Assembly (NCBI GenBank): GCA_950022655.1
Contig: OX465579.1
Span: 13,677,088 to 13,741,087, forward strand
DNA from: Alentia gelatinosa
Taxonomy: Eukaryota > Annelida > Polychaeta > Phyllodocida > Polynoidae
Reading direction: 5' to 3'
DNA length: 64,000 nucleotides
A program made the position numbers and the translations under genes. Below are positions 24,618 to 36,021 of the stretch, one piece after another (the stretch's first letter is position 1; every line of letters begins with the position of its first letter). The notes under the pieces were generated by a model, which searched no databases, was not told the origin of the DNA, and saw only the letters and a list, made by a program, of their open reading frames with translations.

Positions 24618-24993
24618 TCTATCACCCACCTACAGGGATTAATAACCAGAATTGACCGTGTATCAACATATAGGGTGACTACACATTCGATAAGGCCACA
24701 GCACTGTCAAGCATGGCGGTAATTCGGCGCATACTTAAACCTGTTATATAGTTCGCTATCTTGCTGTGCTTTTAGCATGAGAACGGTTTTATGACAGTGA
24801 TTTCTGATTGTAAATGAGATAATTATGATTGATATTGAATTAACCTTCAAGAAACTTATTTTGAAGTACATGATAATTTGACCTCATTATAGATGGGACT
24901 ATTTTTCCGAAATTTCCTCCAGGAGATTCTGAAATGCCAGAATCCCCGGGTAGCGAATTCCAAGTGCTCTATACAGTTCTTATGGAGATTTGG
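24618..24993. other. AT-rich intergenic
   Basis: Nothing was recognised. Confidence 0.3.
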
Positions 24994-25170
24994 GTGGATA
25001 ATAAGAGAAAACATGGTTACTGAGCCCGAAGGGGTTGCCATTCGAGGTCTTTTCATGCCATAGATTTTTACGTCCCGACGCTGCAGGCGGAGGGACGTAA
25101 TTATGGCATGAAAAGGCCGAGAATGGCATCCCTACAGGCTCAGTCACTACGTTTCCTTATTATTACATAC
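24994..25170. repeat. Hairpin element H6
   Basis: Nested arms include CTTTTCATGCCAT with ATGGCATGAAAAG, TGCCATTC with GAATGGCA, and ACTGAGCC with GGCTCAGT. The loop lies around ACGTCCCGACGCTGCAGGCG. Confidence 0.8.
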
Positions 25171-25704
25171 CTAAATATTTTTTTTAAAAACGCCATTTTA
25201 TATTTTTATTAAATGTACCAATTCACCTGATGGTCACAGTGCGCCTGAATATTCACTACGGGCTCAGTGCGCCCGAACATAATTTATACTGCACCCCTAG
25301 CAGCGGGTAGTATTTCATAGACGTTCGGCCATAGGTATGTAATAATAAAGTAGGCGCTGATTACTACTGTGCATGTCCTCTTGGTCCAGAGAATTGTTTT
25401 GTATGATCGTTTTTATCACACCATGTAGAATTATGAGAATGATTAGAGCTTTCCTCTGCATTCATAAACTAGGAACAAATGGTATGTTCATGAATGAACA
25501 TGGAAGTATACAGAATTAACAATTAATGGGGTTTAGATTTTATCCAGTCAGTTACTACTTTGCTGTAACCCACTTGGCAACCAGGAAACCCTGCAGCTTG
25601 GAAATCCTCAACAACACTAAATACTGGTCCTACGTACCATACCAGTGCCACAAAGTTTGAATGCAGATAGCGAAGGGATGGTGTTAACATCACACTGGGT
25701 AGTT
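25171..25704. other. AT-rich intergenic, no gene
   Basis: Nothing was recognised. Confidence 0.3.
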
Positions 25705-25962
25705 TAACGTCCAATTTGTTCAATTGGACTTACTTTGGGTTTGACTGAATCTATGAGATGAATGTAGGTAGAAATCTCACCCCTACACGTTTACCGAGGT
25801 GAGAGTTCTTTTACTTCCCACACCACATAGACATGGTATGAGAAGGATTGGCCTTTGATATAGCATTAAATCTACCACTGCTGGGGGTGAAGGAGAAAAG
25901 TGGCTGCAGTAGGACTTGAATCAACCAAGTCCAGTGCTCTTTACCTCTGAGCTAACTCCCCA
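25705..25962 (-). mobile_element. tRNA-derived SINE, copy 1
   Basis: On the minus strand it starts near GGGGAGTTAGCTCAGAGGTA (A-box-like) with TTGATTCAAGTCC (B-box-like). The shared SINE body includes 'tggtgtgggaagtaaaag', and it ends with a 'ggacgttaaact' tail. The middle part seen in other copies (around 'gaaagtctggtaa') is missing. Confidence 0.75.
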
Positions 25963-26543
25963 ACTCAGTCGCATTTGTTATGCTTGCGTGCAAACATATC
26001 CAGTCTGCACCACGAGGAGGCAAGGCGACCAAGAGGGTGAACAGATTGGTAATTGCTGTCCACCCCAGCAGACCATTTATAGCTGTACAACATGTAGATG
26101 GCATACAGGCTATGTAAGTGGCGTACAGGGTAGGTATGGCAGAGAGATCCAACAAAGAGTCCAATAGCCAAGGTAAAATAATGGCGATTTTAAGGTATAT
26201 AATAATACGGAAACAGGGCTACTATGACTGTACGTAAAAAATACTGTAACCCTATCTCCAAATAGTATAGTCTTACTTCATCCATACATATGATGTATGC
26301 ATTCTACAACTTATATTTGCTAGATCATATATCAGAGTTATGATAGTGTGAATATATAAGATGAAGAATGACGCAGCACAACGAGGGCAAATGTATGGGG
26401 CACAGAGCACTTGCCAGTTCTGCCATCATCCACCAGGAAAGTATAAGATAGTGCAACTGTAGTCGGGGCCAACCACTATTCCTATATACCGATGAGCGAA
26501 CAACCTATGATTTCCTAACGCCGCTGGAGGTGGAATAACTTTT
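25963..26543. other. Intergenic, no gene
   Basis: Nothing was recognised. Confidence 0.3.
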
Positions 26544-26714
26544 GTTTACTGCCCAGGTTGACGTTTACTGCCCAGGTTGACGTTTACTGCCCAGGTTAAC
26601 GTTTACTGCCCAGGTTGCCGTTTACTGCCCAGGTTGCCGTTTACTGCCCAGGTTGACGTTTACTGCCCAGGTTAACGTTTACTGCCCAGGTTGCCGTTTA
26701 CTGCCCAGGTTGAC
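26544..26714 (+). repeat. 19-bp tandem repeat, 9 units
   Basis: The unit is GTTTACTGCCCAGGTTGAC, with the last three bases alternating GAC, AAC and GCC. There are no spacers, so it is not CRISPR-like. Confidence 0.93.
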
Positions 26715-26753
26715 ATTCAGAGACGTTTTTATCGATATTAGCCGACAATTGAA

Positions 26754-26930
26754 GGTATATAGGAATAGGGAAACCACATACCAGTGGAAATAAGTCAAAG
26801 TTATTCGGTAAGGCTTGGAAAAATTACTGTCTGCGGCTACGCCTTGGGCAGTAATTTTATCCAAGCCTTACCTCGTAACTTTGACTTATTTCCACCGGAA
26901 TATAGTTTCCCTGCTGTTATAACCTATATA
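26754..26930. repeat. Hairpin element H7 with GCGTAGC loop core
   Basis: The long arms pair GTGGAAATAAGTCAAAGTTA (left) with its complement on the right, then GGTAAGGCTTGGA with TCCAAGCCTTACC, then AATTACTG with CAGTAATT. The centre (26831-26848, minus strand) is CCCAAGGCGTAGCCGCAG, containing GCGTAGC. Confidence 0.85.
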
Positions 26931-27659
26931 ATCGTGAGACGAGGCTAAAACCCAACCATGGCAAGTAACTATTCCTAATAAAAATCCATTAATAACTGGA
27001 CCCGCCACCTGGTATTTTCTCTAGCGTCGAGGGTAACATGACCGCCTCCATAACACAATAGCTATGTGCCCTATAGAAGGTGAGGAGAGGGCTGAAAAGG
27101 AACATGACGGGAGGTTCAGGAAGTAGAAGTATGTGATGTAGACAAGAAATCCAACACAAAGAATGCGAATATATGTGGCAGAAGTTGATGAGAGAGCACG
27201 TCAATTCACAGCCACCCTCAATTGAGCCCACACGCCCAAGCAGTAAACACAGCTTTCCAAATGACCACCTGGATTCTTATACCTGACAATAAAAGCCCCA
27301 CACTATACCCCCACGCGACCACCACCCCCCTCGAAGACACACCTAGGTGCGCTACCGCCCGTTTGGCATGTCCAACGGGGCGCATTTCCAACATGTGAAT
27401 CCGAGCACGTGCCTCCCACGCCACTGCAACCCCGCACCAAGCAGTGGTGAAACATGACTTCAAAGAATAAGTAAGCCAACCTTGTAGACCCCCCCTGGGC
27501 TGCTATGGTGTTGGGCGAGTCTCGCTTCTCTGTGTGTGTATGACAGATGCAGTTAACAGCTCTCTGTATGAAAAATCGCACCCTCGGGGACGGGTTGGGG
27601 GTGTGAGGAGGAGAGGAGTGGAGGAGGAGAAGGAGAAGGAGGAGGAGGAGGACAGGGTG
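26931..27659. other. Intergenic, no gene; purine-rich stretch
   Basis: It holds a GGAGGA-type purine run at about 27605-27655. The minus-strand frames over it are low-complexity serine/leucine runs and are judged non-coding. Confidence 0.35.
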
Positions 27660-27900
27660 TGAGTGGGTTCCTGCATGGCCAGCCAAACGGAGCCACTATG
27701 ATTACCGCGAATTACATGCTGTCTGATAAATATGCGGCCGGTCGCCAGGCGCCGAGCAGAGCCACAATGAGACTCTCCTTGCATAATCAGCGTCCCTCAA
27801 TGAGGCTCTGACATCTGCGAGCCTGGCGCCAGTCTTACGAGGGTTGACGCCATTAAGTGTGGAATGTATCACGGCTGCTCTATGCTATCCCTCTGCCTCT
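27660..27900. promoter_or_regulatory. Single-copy islet with homeodomain-like motifs
   Basis: This non-repetitive sequence holds TGATTACCGCGAATTACATG near 27699 and TTGCATAATCAG near 27779, plus two GGCGCC sites. It is a candidate conserved non-coding element; function is inferred from location and motif content only. Confidence 0.25.
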
Positions 27901-27943
27901 AACGGGACATCTTTTATCTCACCCCTGGTACCAGTCGCACACA

Positions 27944-28245
27944 CTCTCATAAGATCTCACACTCTGTAAGTGGTATTCTGTACTCTCACTACACTCAATG
28001 GAGAAGAATTCTTGACGAATTAGGCTTAGAGCCTTGAGAATCCACTGGCCTGCCTCCCGTGCTATAGACGTACATCAGTGCAACCAAAGATTCCTATAAT
28101 CTCAGTGATGCCACCTAGCGGGAATAATGTGTGTCAGTGGATTCTCAAGGCTCTAAGCCTAGTTCGTAAAGAATTCTTCTTCCATAGAGCGCAGTGAGAA
28201 CCTGGTACAGATTACGACTTAGAGAGTGTGAGATCTTATGAGAGG
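27944..28245. repeat. Long hairpin element H8
   Basis: The outer arms are CTCTCATAAGATCTCACACT and AGTGTGAGATCTTATGAGAG. The inner arms include GAGAATCCACTG with CAGTGGATTCTC and GCTTAGAGCCTTGAG with CTCAAGGCTCTAAGC. The loop is ~90 bp. Confidence 0.85.
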
Positions 28246-28722
28246 GGTGTCAGTCTAGCCATTGGAATAACATTAAGCCTATAAGACAGCAACACGAGCA
28301 TTGTGCCCGATCACACCTTTGCCCAACGAATCCGTCAGGTCGGTCAACTGTTTAATAATGTAGGCTCGTACGTTAAAACCTATCTCTATACGCCAACGAG
28401 ACTCAGAGATGATTTCGTGTAAACTCTATTCAACACTTATGGACGACCTTTGGTCAGGTAGAACAGTATCAGGTAAACGAGTTCGAATATTATTAAAGGA
28501 TAACCATCGTATGAGGTCTCTTTGTATTCTCTCCTTTTGTAGGCACAAGTTATTAAACATACCCCAGGTTATTATGATGTATCGCACAATATATTGAGTA
28601 GTAATTCATGTAGTCAGAAGCAGTCAGAAGCAGACCAATTGGCACCTCCGTACGGATGCATCATCTTTTCTTTTTATTTATTCAGTCTTTGTATTCGACA
28701 ATGAGATGTTCTTCCATACAAG
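28246..28722. other. Intergenic, no gene
   Basis: Nothing was recognised. Confidence 0.3.
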
Positions 28723-29254
28723 TGTGGTGGTCCCCGCCTGTCTTGCAGGTTGGATGACCCCAATCCGGAACGCTAGTTCCAGGCAGGATCCCACCCTACG
28801 CTCTCTCTCTAGGTAGGTTGGTTCGGCTTTCGGTGAGTTTACACGGACCTAGTCACACACAACACACACGTTAAATAAACTGGAATGTTTATTAACAATA
28901 TTACTTCCAGGAAAGATCTGGAAGATCTTTCCCACAAGTACAGTACCCTAGCACAGGGTGCTAGGTAACGCTGGAGAGGCTAATCTGAAAGACTCGCCTC
29001 ACCACCAGGAAGGTTACGAGAACCCACCTGCAAAGTGAGGGCCCAAGGGTCTGTTCCGTAGAAGAGATGCACGAGGACAAACCTATCGACCTACTGTGAA
29101 CGCTGAGTATATATACCCAGCATTATGTAATCCCGATCTCCGCCAAACCACTCTCGTGTGCGGCGTTGCCCGGAACCACTACACAGTAGGGATCGGATCT
29201 CTGCGCCACCTTCCGTAGAACGTACGAACACTGCTGGATTCCCGCCCCACTACA
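28723..29254 (-). mobile_element. Solo LTR (532 bp)
   Basis: On the minus strand it begins TGTAGTGGGGCGG and ends CCACCACA (TG...CA), flanked by CAAG at 28719-28722 and 29255-29258, a 4-bp duplication. On that strand a TATA-like GGTATATATACTC (about 29105-29117) lies upstream of AATAAA (28888-28893), as expected for a promoter and polyadenylation signal inside an LTR. No internal retrotransposon region or second LTR is present, so it is probably a recombination remnant. Confidence 0.75.
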
Positions 29255-29342
29255 CAAGCAACATAACAACAAATGGGGATACACAGTGACAGCAGAGATA
29301 GTTTACAAACGAGATTCTCGGTTTGCATATATACGTTTACAT

Positions 29343-29408
29343 CCAATCTGTCTGAAAAACAACCATTCCATCCGAGGTATATCGCGATGGTTTTTTGAGA
29401 CAGATTGG
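29343..29408. repeat. Hairpin element H9 (short)
   Basis: The arms are CCAATCTGTCTGAAAAACAA and TTTTTTGAGACAGATTGG. The loop includes ATCCGAGGTATATCGCG. Confidence 0.75.
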
Positions 29409-29886
29409 AGGGATTTTTGTGCTATGTACATAAAACAGACTGCATATTCTCGTACTGCTTAACCGTTGTATGTTAACTTCTTTAGTCATAACAATCACCA
29501 GTGAGTATCATGCTAACATATCCCTTATCTTTATCATAGTTTCCTTCCTATATTGTGTCTTTGAGCATGTCACTTGTGCTTCCTTACTTAGACTGTACCA
29601 TATAGAGAAACCAATATACATAGGAGTTTTTCGGAACCATTCGGTTCTCTTGGTTTCTCAATAACCATATTTGCTTTATGTCTTGCCCTAGTAATCATAT
29701 CGAGAGAATGAATAACCACAGACTGTTAGTGATGTCAGTTGGGGTCAGGGAAAAAAGTGGACATATTTTTCATGCGGATTTTGCGTCTCAGACAGACAGG
29801 AAATACTTGGATACTATGTCATTGACAGCCATGTCATGGGGCTGAGGTTTTGTGTGAAGGTCCAAACCACTGCTTTAATGGAGTAA
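29409..29886. other. AT-rich intergenic
   Basis: Nothing was recognised. Confidence 0.3.
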
Positions 29887-30158
29887 GGCCCGGCGTCCAC
29901 CTACCACGATAGAAATTTAGACCTACCAATATGGCACCAATACAAAAAGCGAATATCGGAGACATATCGGAAAGGTGTACAATCGTAGACACATGTCTAG
30001 ACACGCCAATCCACCACGAATTGTATGAGGTTTTTATCGGTGTCTAATCGCAAAAATGAGGTCAACTGCCCCGATATTAGGTGACCTTCCGACGCGATTT
30101 TCATTTTGCATCGGGAGGTGCATCGTAGAGTATATCGGTGCCATATCGACGCCGGGCC
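29887..30158 (-). mobile_element. PIF/Harbinger-like MITE, copy F
   Basis: Flanks TAA (29884-29886) and TAA (30159-30161) match exactly. The right end lacks about 10 bp (the GTAGTAGGTG part), so the element is 272 bp. Confidence 0.88.
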
Positions 30159-31485
30159 TAAATGAGGTTAAATCAATATTATCTTTGTTTGACGCAAGGA
30201 AAAGCAATTACATATACTCAATATGAAAAGTGGTCTCTGTAAATCAACAGCTGTATTATTTGATGCTGATAAGGGTGAAAAGAAAAAACTTAGATCTGAG
30301 AAAAGATATACATAGATCACTGTAGATAGAAAATCGGGGGGGGGGGAAGGAAGGAGAAAAAAATCATAAGCATTAGTATGACCACATCATTACGAATTGT
30401 TGTTTAGAATTGTTTACCGTGTTTTGGGGGTTTTTTTTAAAACGTTGAAAAAATTTAAGATTGTATGAGGACCAAATACTGGAAAAAAATGATGTAAACA
30501 AATGAAAAATAAAAACTGATTGAAAAAAAATAATAATAATATGAAGAGTGGATTTCCACTTATACATGAGACTCTCGTAGGAAGGCACTTCCCGTTTAGA
30601 CACAACTGTCTCACGGCTTCCATTCATAAATAATCACTAGAGGATCAATACATACCATTCTACTTGTACAAGAGAGATTCCCAGCTGTATTCTAAAACTC
30701 ATATGACCGTGAAACGTTCATGGCAATGGATAGCGTCAATTTGAATAGGAATTCTTTTCTGCCACTGAGCATTAATATCCTCCTAGACAGTCGGATGGGA
30801 GTCTATTTTTTAAAGTACAATGTGCGTGTACGATCCCAACGGGTAAGCTGACACAGAATCCTAATCCTCTGATTCTGTTCGCTCAGGTCTACTTTTACAA
30901 GGGCATTGCATTTCATTTCCCTGAAGAGTCACCAACTGCCACTGCCATGTACGTAAATTGCTTAAGTGCATGCTTTTTTTTGTTCGACACCAGTGCACCC
31001 GCGTTAGCAAGAACACTCTACAGCCTCGACCAAAAACTGAGGCTCCCTAGAAATCGAGGCATGTACACGTTTGAGTCATGGGAGATGCCCAGAGAGATCG
31101 GGGTGTAATTGGTGGACGTTGAAAAATAATAATTATAATAGGGGCAGATGGAGACAAAAGGAGACGCATGAGGCATGCGCAGAGGACTGACATGGCCACT
31201 GGTCGTACATAAATCACATCCGGTTAACCTGGTTACCGGCGTGCGAGCTGATCTTCACACATCTGTCTATCAGTACGCAAGGGTACAAGCAATCCACGGA
31301 TGGCAATGGAACTAAGAAAATATCTTTGCGGTAACTTGATAATGGTCAATAGGAAGCTGGATTCTACATTATTGTTTTATCAGAGAGATTTGCAGCAAAT
31401 AGGGCTGCATATGATTTGTTTGTAAATAAGTTTATGATAAAATCAATGTAAGTAAAAACATGTTTAAATAAATCTTTACAATTGA
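30159..31485. other. AT-rich intergenic, no gene
   Basis: A G10 run lies near 30333. No coding frame was recognised. Confidence 0.35.
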
Positions 31486-31488
31486 TAA

Positions 31489-31489
<1 letters not shown>

Positions 31490-31585
<96 letters not shown>

Positions 31586-31586
31586 G
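31490..31586. repeat. (TA)n microsatellite
   Basis: About 95 bp of nearly pure TA dinucleotide with one TG interruption. The minus-strand Ile/Tyr run is an artefact. Confidence 0.97.
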
Positions 31587-31681
31587 GATGAATAATGATC
31601 CGTATATTTTTTTAAGCAATTTGTTTTTTCAGGGGAATATCCACATGGTTGGATAAAAAGTTTCCTAAAGCTTGAGATGCG

Positions 31682-31876
31682 CCAAGCGAGAAACGCAAGA
31701 AGTTCTGTAATTGACAACACAAAATGGCCTATATGTGAGCTATTATTTCATATTTCACCTGAGTATTGCTTCCAAGATGCTAAATTATAGGCACGAGATA
31801 TTTCTATGAAATAATATCTCACACACACGCCATTTTGTGTTGGCGATTCCGGAGATCGCTGCCTTCACTCGCTTGG
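31682..31876. repeat. Hairpin element H10
   Basis: The arms are CCAAGCGAG with CTCGCTTGG, CAACACAAAATGGC with GCCATTTTGTGTTG, GTGAG with CTCAC, and TATTATTTCATA with TATGAAATAATA. Confidence 0.8.
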
Positions 31877-31879
31877 TGT

Positions 31880-32504
31880 GTCCCCGGTATCAGCTACTCA
31901 GCGAATAGTTCAAGAAGGGATCAGTACCCATGACACCATGGTGCTCTACCATGACACCCCATCCCACATCCCAGCCCCGTCCCGCCCCTCCCCGACACGG
32001 TGCCCCGTCACCCGGCACCCCCTCGCCCACACCCCGGCTAATCCGCTAACGACCCCGGGCGACCGGCGGGCACCGGGCCCTGCCTTGTATCAGCTGCCTT
32101 AGGTTGTGCTGACAGCTGCGGCCACAAATCATGTTTGTGGAGAGATAGATTGCCGTGTGAGAACGTAAATCTCTTGTTAATGAGCCCAAATCAGACAGGT
32201 CGGAGTTCCACCGTCCGGTATGACTCCAGTGACCCTCCGTCCGCCAGGGCTAATAACCTCTATTGGAGAGGCTAGAGCTCTTTGTTTTCATTTCTAGATG
32301 ATGTCTAGAGTGATTGCTATAGCTCTGCCATCACCCAACAAGAAATTGTAGGATAGAGCCACTGTAGTCGGGGGGACAAACAATATTGTCTGTCATAATA
32401 ATCTCTGGATAATTGTATTAAAGATGAGACTAAAACCCCACCATGACAAGCCCAAAAAAACTTTTAATAAAATAAGTTTCTGTGCCCCACTTGCACCCAG
32501 TCAA
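31880..32504. other. GC-rich islet then AT-rich sequence
   Basis: The stretch at 31940-32240 is GC-rich and non-repetitive. The proline-rich frame over it lacks family resemblance and is judged non-coding. Confidence 0.3.
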
Positions 32505-32770
32505 CTTGCCATTTCTCTAACTGAACAGGCCCTACTTCCTGAGTCTGGGATCAAATCATATCAAGCAAAAGTGGGTCAATGAGGTATTTCGGTCTTGAGT
32601 GATTGGTCATGGTCAGCTGGGCATGCTTCTAATACACTGAGACACTGGCACCCTGCTCTTTTTCCAGTATCACAGTGAGTAACACACAGATAGTGAAGGG
32701 ATAGTGTCTTTGCAGTACGCTAGAACCCTATGTGACCACTCTAACCTTAAGAAAACATGGGCAATGTATC
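32505..32770 (-). repeat. Dispersed repeat R2, copy 2
   Basis: It is the inverted counterpart of 9125-9360 and similar to the right arm of 39239-39600, sharing 'gacactggcaccctgctc' and 'cagtgag..acacacagatag' phrases. Confidence 0.65.
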
Positions 32771-33117
32771 TAGAGCGTGTAAGTACGCTCTAATAAAAGC
32801 ACAGACTTGTATATAAGTCCGTGATCAAATTTTTAAAACTTTTCATTGTTCACCTTTTTTTCAAATTCAAAACTCATAAATCAGTGATGAACATACATTT
32901 TTTCCCCTATTTATCTTCGTCTACGTCTGACTTTGTAAGTCAGTCACATATTTGTGTGTTACTTGGGGTCTTACCAAGTTTACCACGCTTGTTAAATCCT
33001 GTTAATCTCAAGAAATAACACCCATGCTTTGTTTGCTTTGGGCTCCTGTTTCAGTATTCCTAAACACCCTCCTACCTACAGAGATGAACGCATACCCAAT
33101 CTCTGCAGTGTACTACA
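32771..33117. other. AT-rich intergenic
   Basis: Nothing was recognised. Confidence 0.3.
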
Positions 33118-33190
33118 TAGACTTGCTCGAGTCTTTGATTATGAACATTCATAAAATGATTGAATATTCAAAATAAAGATCATTATAGCA

Positions 33191-33470
33191 TTTATCCTAC
33201 CCATATATGAATCTCCATAGACTTAACATGGAGTGACTGTGTGCCAGGGTTATGCCATATAATATTTATATGCCACAGGTGATATATGAAGTTAAAAACA
33301 TGTGACAGGGTAGGATAAAATCTAAACAGCACTCAATTTCATATAATTGTTTACATGGCATTCATTGTCTTCTGCTACATATATCACTCAGCTCTGCTTC
33401 ATGATATCATTCCGCGAAAACAACTCATGCCATATTAACAATCATATGAAGTTTTGTGATGTTTCATGAT
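33191..33470. mobile_element. Nested TATCCTACCC unit plus hairpin H11
   Basis: The unit at 33191-33319 is bounded by TTTATCCTACCC and GGGTAGGATAAA. The hairpin at 33340-33448 has arms CATATAATTGTT and AACAATCATATG, with ATATCA and TGATAT around the centre CACTCAGCTCTGCTTCA (33385-33401). Compared with element copy 1, this block is absent there, so it is a later insertion. Confidence 0.7.
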
Positions 33471-33789
33471 AGAATCCTTCTCTGACTGGCCCATGAATCA
33501 AAGACTTGTCCCCTATGAACGGAATCTCCTGTTTATGGCCTCAAGCCGCTCCCTACAACCCTATACTTCCTTCTACTCCTCCGTCTCCCCTCCTCCAGTT
33601 CCCTGGCTGCCTGTGTTGTCATAGCAATAAATTTCGCCTGTTCTGGACTGTGACCGGATTGAGATCAAAGTGAGAGGGCATCAATCTCCCAGCAGATATC
33701 CTAACTAGTCGTCAGGATATCTGTATGGAGAGTGCTGGGAATACTGGAGCTAAACAGCGCTAAAAATTCAACACCACCACCAATTGTAC

Positions 33790-35085
33790 CAGTCCCTGCA
33801 TCCCAGCGAGGAGGGTGGCCATAGGGTGCAGGGACTGGAGCCTGTATCCCAGCGAGGAGGGTACCCATAGGATGCAGGGACTGGAGCCAGTATCCCAGCG
33901 AGGAGGGTACCCATAGGATGCAGGGACTGGAGCCTGTATCCCAGCGAGGAGGGTAGCCATAGGATGCAGGGACTGGAGCCTGTATCCCAGCGAGGAGGGT
34001 ACCCATAGGATGCAGGGACTGGAGCCTGTATCCCAGCGAGGAGGGTAGCCATAGGATGCAGGGACTGGAGCCTGTATCCCAGCAAGGAGGGTAGCCATAG
34101 GATGCAGGGACTGGAGCCTGTATCCCAGCGAGGAGGGTTGCCATAGGATGCAGGGACTGGAGCCTGTATCCCAACGAGGAGGGTAGCCATAGGATGCAGG
34201 GACTTGAGTAAGTATCCCAGCGAGGAGGGTAGCCATAGGATGCAGGGACTGGAGCCTGTATCCCAGCGAAGAGGTAACCATAGGATGCAGGGACTGGAGT
34301 CAGTATCCCAGCGAAGAGGGTAGCCATAGGATGCGGGGACTGGAGTCTGTATCCCAGCGAGGAGGGTAGCCATAGGATGCAGGGACTGGAGCCTGTATCC
34401 CAGCGAGGAGGGTAGCCATAGGATGCAGGGACTGGAGCCTGTATCCCAGCGAGGAGGGTAGCCATAGGATGCAGGGACTGGAGCCTGTATCCCAACGAGG
34501 AGGGTAGCCATAGTATGCAGGGACTGGAGCCTGTATCCCAACGAGGAGGGTAGCCATAGGATGCAGGGACTGGAGCCTGTATCCCAGCGAGGAGGGTAGC
34601 CATAGGATGCAGGGACTGGAGCCTGTATCCCAGCGAGGAGGGTAGCCATAGGATGCAGGGACTGGAGCCTGTATCCCAGCGAGGAGGGTAGCCTTAGGAT
34701 GCAGGGACTGGAGCCTGTATCCCAGCGAGGAGGGTAGCCATAGGATGCGGGGACTGGAGCCTGTATCCCAGTGAGGAGGGTAGCCATAGGATGCAGGGAC
34801 TGGAGCCTGTATCCCAGCAAGGATGGTAGCCATAGGATGCAGGGACTGGAGCCTGTATCCCAGCAAGGAGGGTAGCCATAGGATGCAGGGACTGGAGCCT
34901 GTATCCCAATAAGGAGGGTAGCCATAGGATGCAGGGACTGGAGCCTGTATCCTAGCGAGGAGGGTAGCCATAGGATGCAGGGACTGGGGCCTGTATCCCA
35001 GCAATGAGGGTAGCCATAGGATGCAGGGACTGGAGCCAGTATCCCAGCAATGAGGGTAGTCATAGGATGCAGGGACTGGAGCCAG
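33790..35085 (+). repeat. 46-bp minisatellite, about 28 units
   Basis: Same unit as at 943-1498, with scattered point variants and two one-base length variants (around 34267). Three overlapping minus-strand frames of up to 431 codons result from the period and are not genes. Confidence 0.95.
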
Positions 35086-35098
35086 TCTATGTACTACA

Positions 35099-35525
35099 TT
35101 GTGTATGCTTGACGTGGAGAGAGGCACCCAAGAGGCACAGATGGCCATTGGGGCAGAGTCTTATTCTTGCACGATTACGCTCTGCACAAATAGCATTTAT
35201 CCGAAAAGCAATCGGCGCGCCTCTGTTCCTGTTTGTGGTGGTTGATCTGAGGGCGGTGGGCCCGCCGCCCTGGCGGCCACCGTGGGTAATTTGTTCACAC
35301 CAGCGCACAATGGTGAAGCGTGCGGGGCGTGGCGATACCAATTACCGTATTCACCTTTCGCCGTTACCGCCAGCCCATAGTAATCACCGCTCGGCAGGGC
35401 ATACATCAAGCACGGCCTTTCATGTTGCTGCCTTGCCTTTTGGTTCCAGTCGACCCGCCTTCCCTCGAGGCATGTACAGTACAGAGCATGCTTGTAATAC
35501 ACTACTAAACTAAAGAAGAAACCAA
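35099..35525. promoter_or_regulatory. GC-rich single-copy islet
   Basis: This non-repetitive, CpG-bearing stretch includes CCGCCCTGGCGGCCACCGTG near 35262 and CAATTACCGTATTC near 35339. It is a candidate distal regulatory element; the open frames across it show no protein family. Confidence 0.25.
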
Positions 35526-35533
35526 CAGGTTTT

Positions 35534-35651
35534 TTTTTGTCAAAGTTGACGTTCTCCACGAGTTTGATGCGGAGTGATATGAACGAGGCGAGAGCTGGGT
35601 GAATATCATGTTGGATTCAAATGAGTTGGAGAATGGTTTCTTTGACAAAAA
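35534..35651. repeat. Hairpin element H12 with GCGAGAGC loop core
   Basis: The arms are TTTTTGTCAAA with TTTGACAAAAA, TTCTCCA with TGGAGAA, and TGATAT (35575-35580) with ATATCA (35603-35608). The exact centre is CGAGGCGAGAGCTGGG (35584-35599), containing GCGAGAGC. Confidence 0.85.
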
Positions 35652-36021
35652 CGAGGTGATTTATGTATATATCTCACCCCTGTATACGTCAAAATAATTG
35701 ACGGCACACATGATATAGACCATGGAGAACGGACTACAATACTCGTAGGAGCATGGAGAACGAGTTCCCAAATGGTAAGTCTATGGAAAAAAATACCAGG
35801 TGTGAGATAAAGACGTGTCGCCGTCTCTCCCTGCGATCACTGTGACGATAATGGGGTATTTAAATTTCATATCTAGGTGGTATTTAAGGGTTGTTTTTTT
35901 ATAGATTATTATACAAATATAAGATATATTCTTGTTTACATACCTTATGATACGAAACGTTTTATTGTAGCGGATATATATGTAGATCAGTCTTAATAAT
36001 GGACTGGCAGTAAAAGTTATT
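35652..36021. other. AT-rich intergenic
   Basis: Nothing was recognised. Confidence 0.3.

Larger units (their letters stand above)
33118..35089 (+). mobile_element. Minisatellite-bearing TIR element, copy 2 (1972 bp)
   Basis: It begins TAGACTTGCTCGAGTCT and ends GACTGGAGCCAGTCTA. The flanks TGTACTACA (33109-33117 and 35090-35098) are a perfect 9-bp target duplication. It carries about 28 46-bp units, the longest array, and a nested insertion (about 33191-33470) of the TATCCTACCC/hairpin type in its left segment. No transposase is encoded. It is the clearest copy for defining the ends. Confidence 0.92.

Noticed and set aside
26544..26714. Regular short repeats as a CRISPR array
   Set aside because: The 19-bp units are contiguous with no spacers.
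27303..27784. Serine/leucine-rich minus-strand protein
   Set aside because: It is produced by the GGAGGA purine run; no domain recognised.
28723..29254. Full-length LTR retrotransposon
   Set aside because: No second LTR, primer-binding site or pol-like frame is present on either side.
33701..35148. Long minus-strand reading frames (up to 431 codons, Pro/Tyr/Trp-rich with a 46-residue period)
   Set aside because: They are the 46-bp minisatellite read in three frames. With no stop in the unit, all frames stay open; under equal codon use that happens for roughly one unit in nine. There is no start context or family resemblance, and the arrays vary freely in length.
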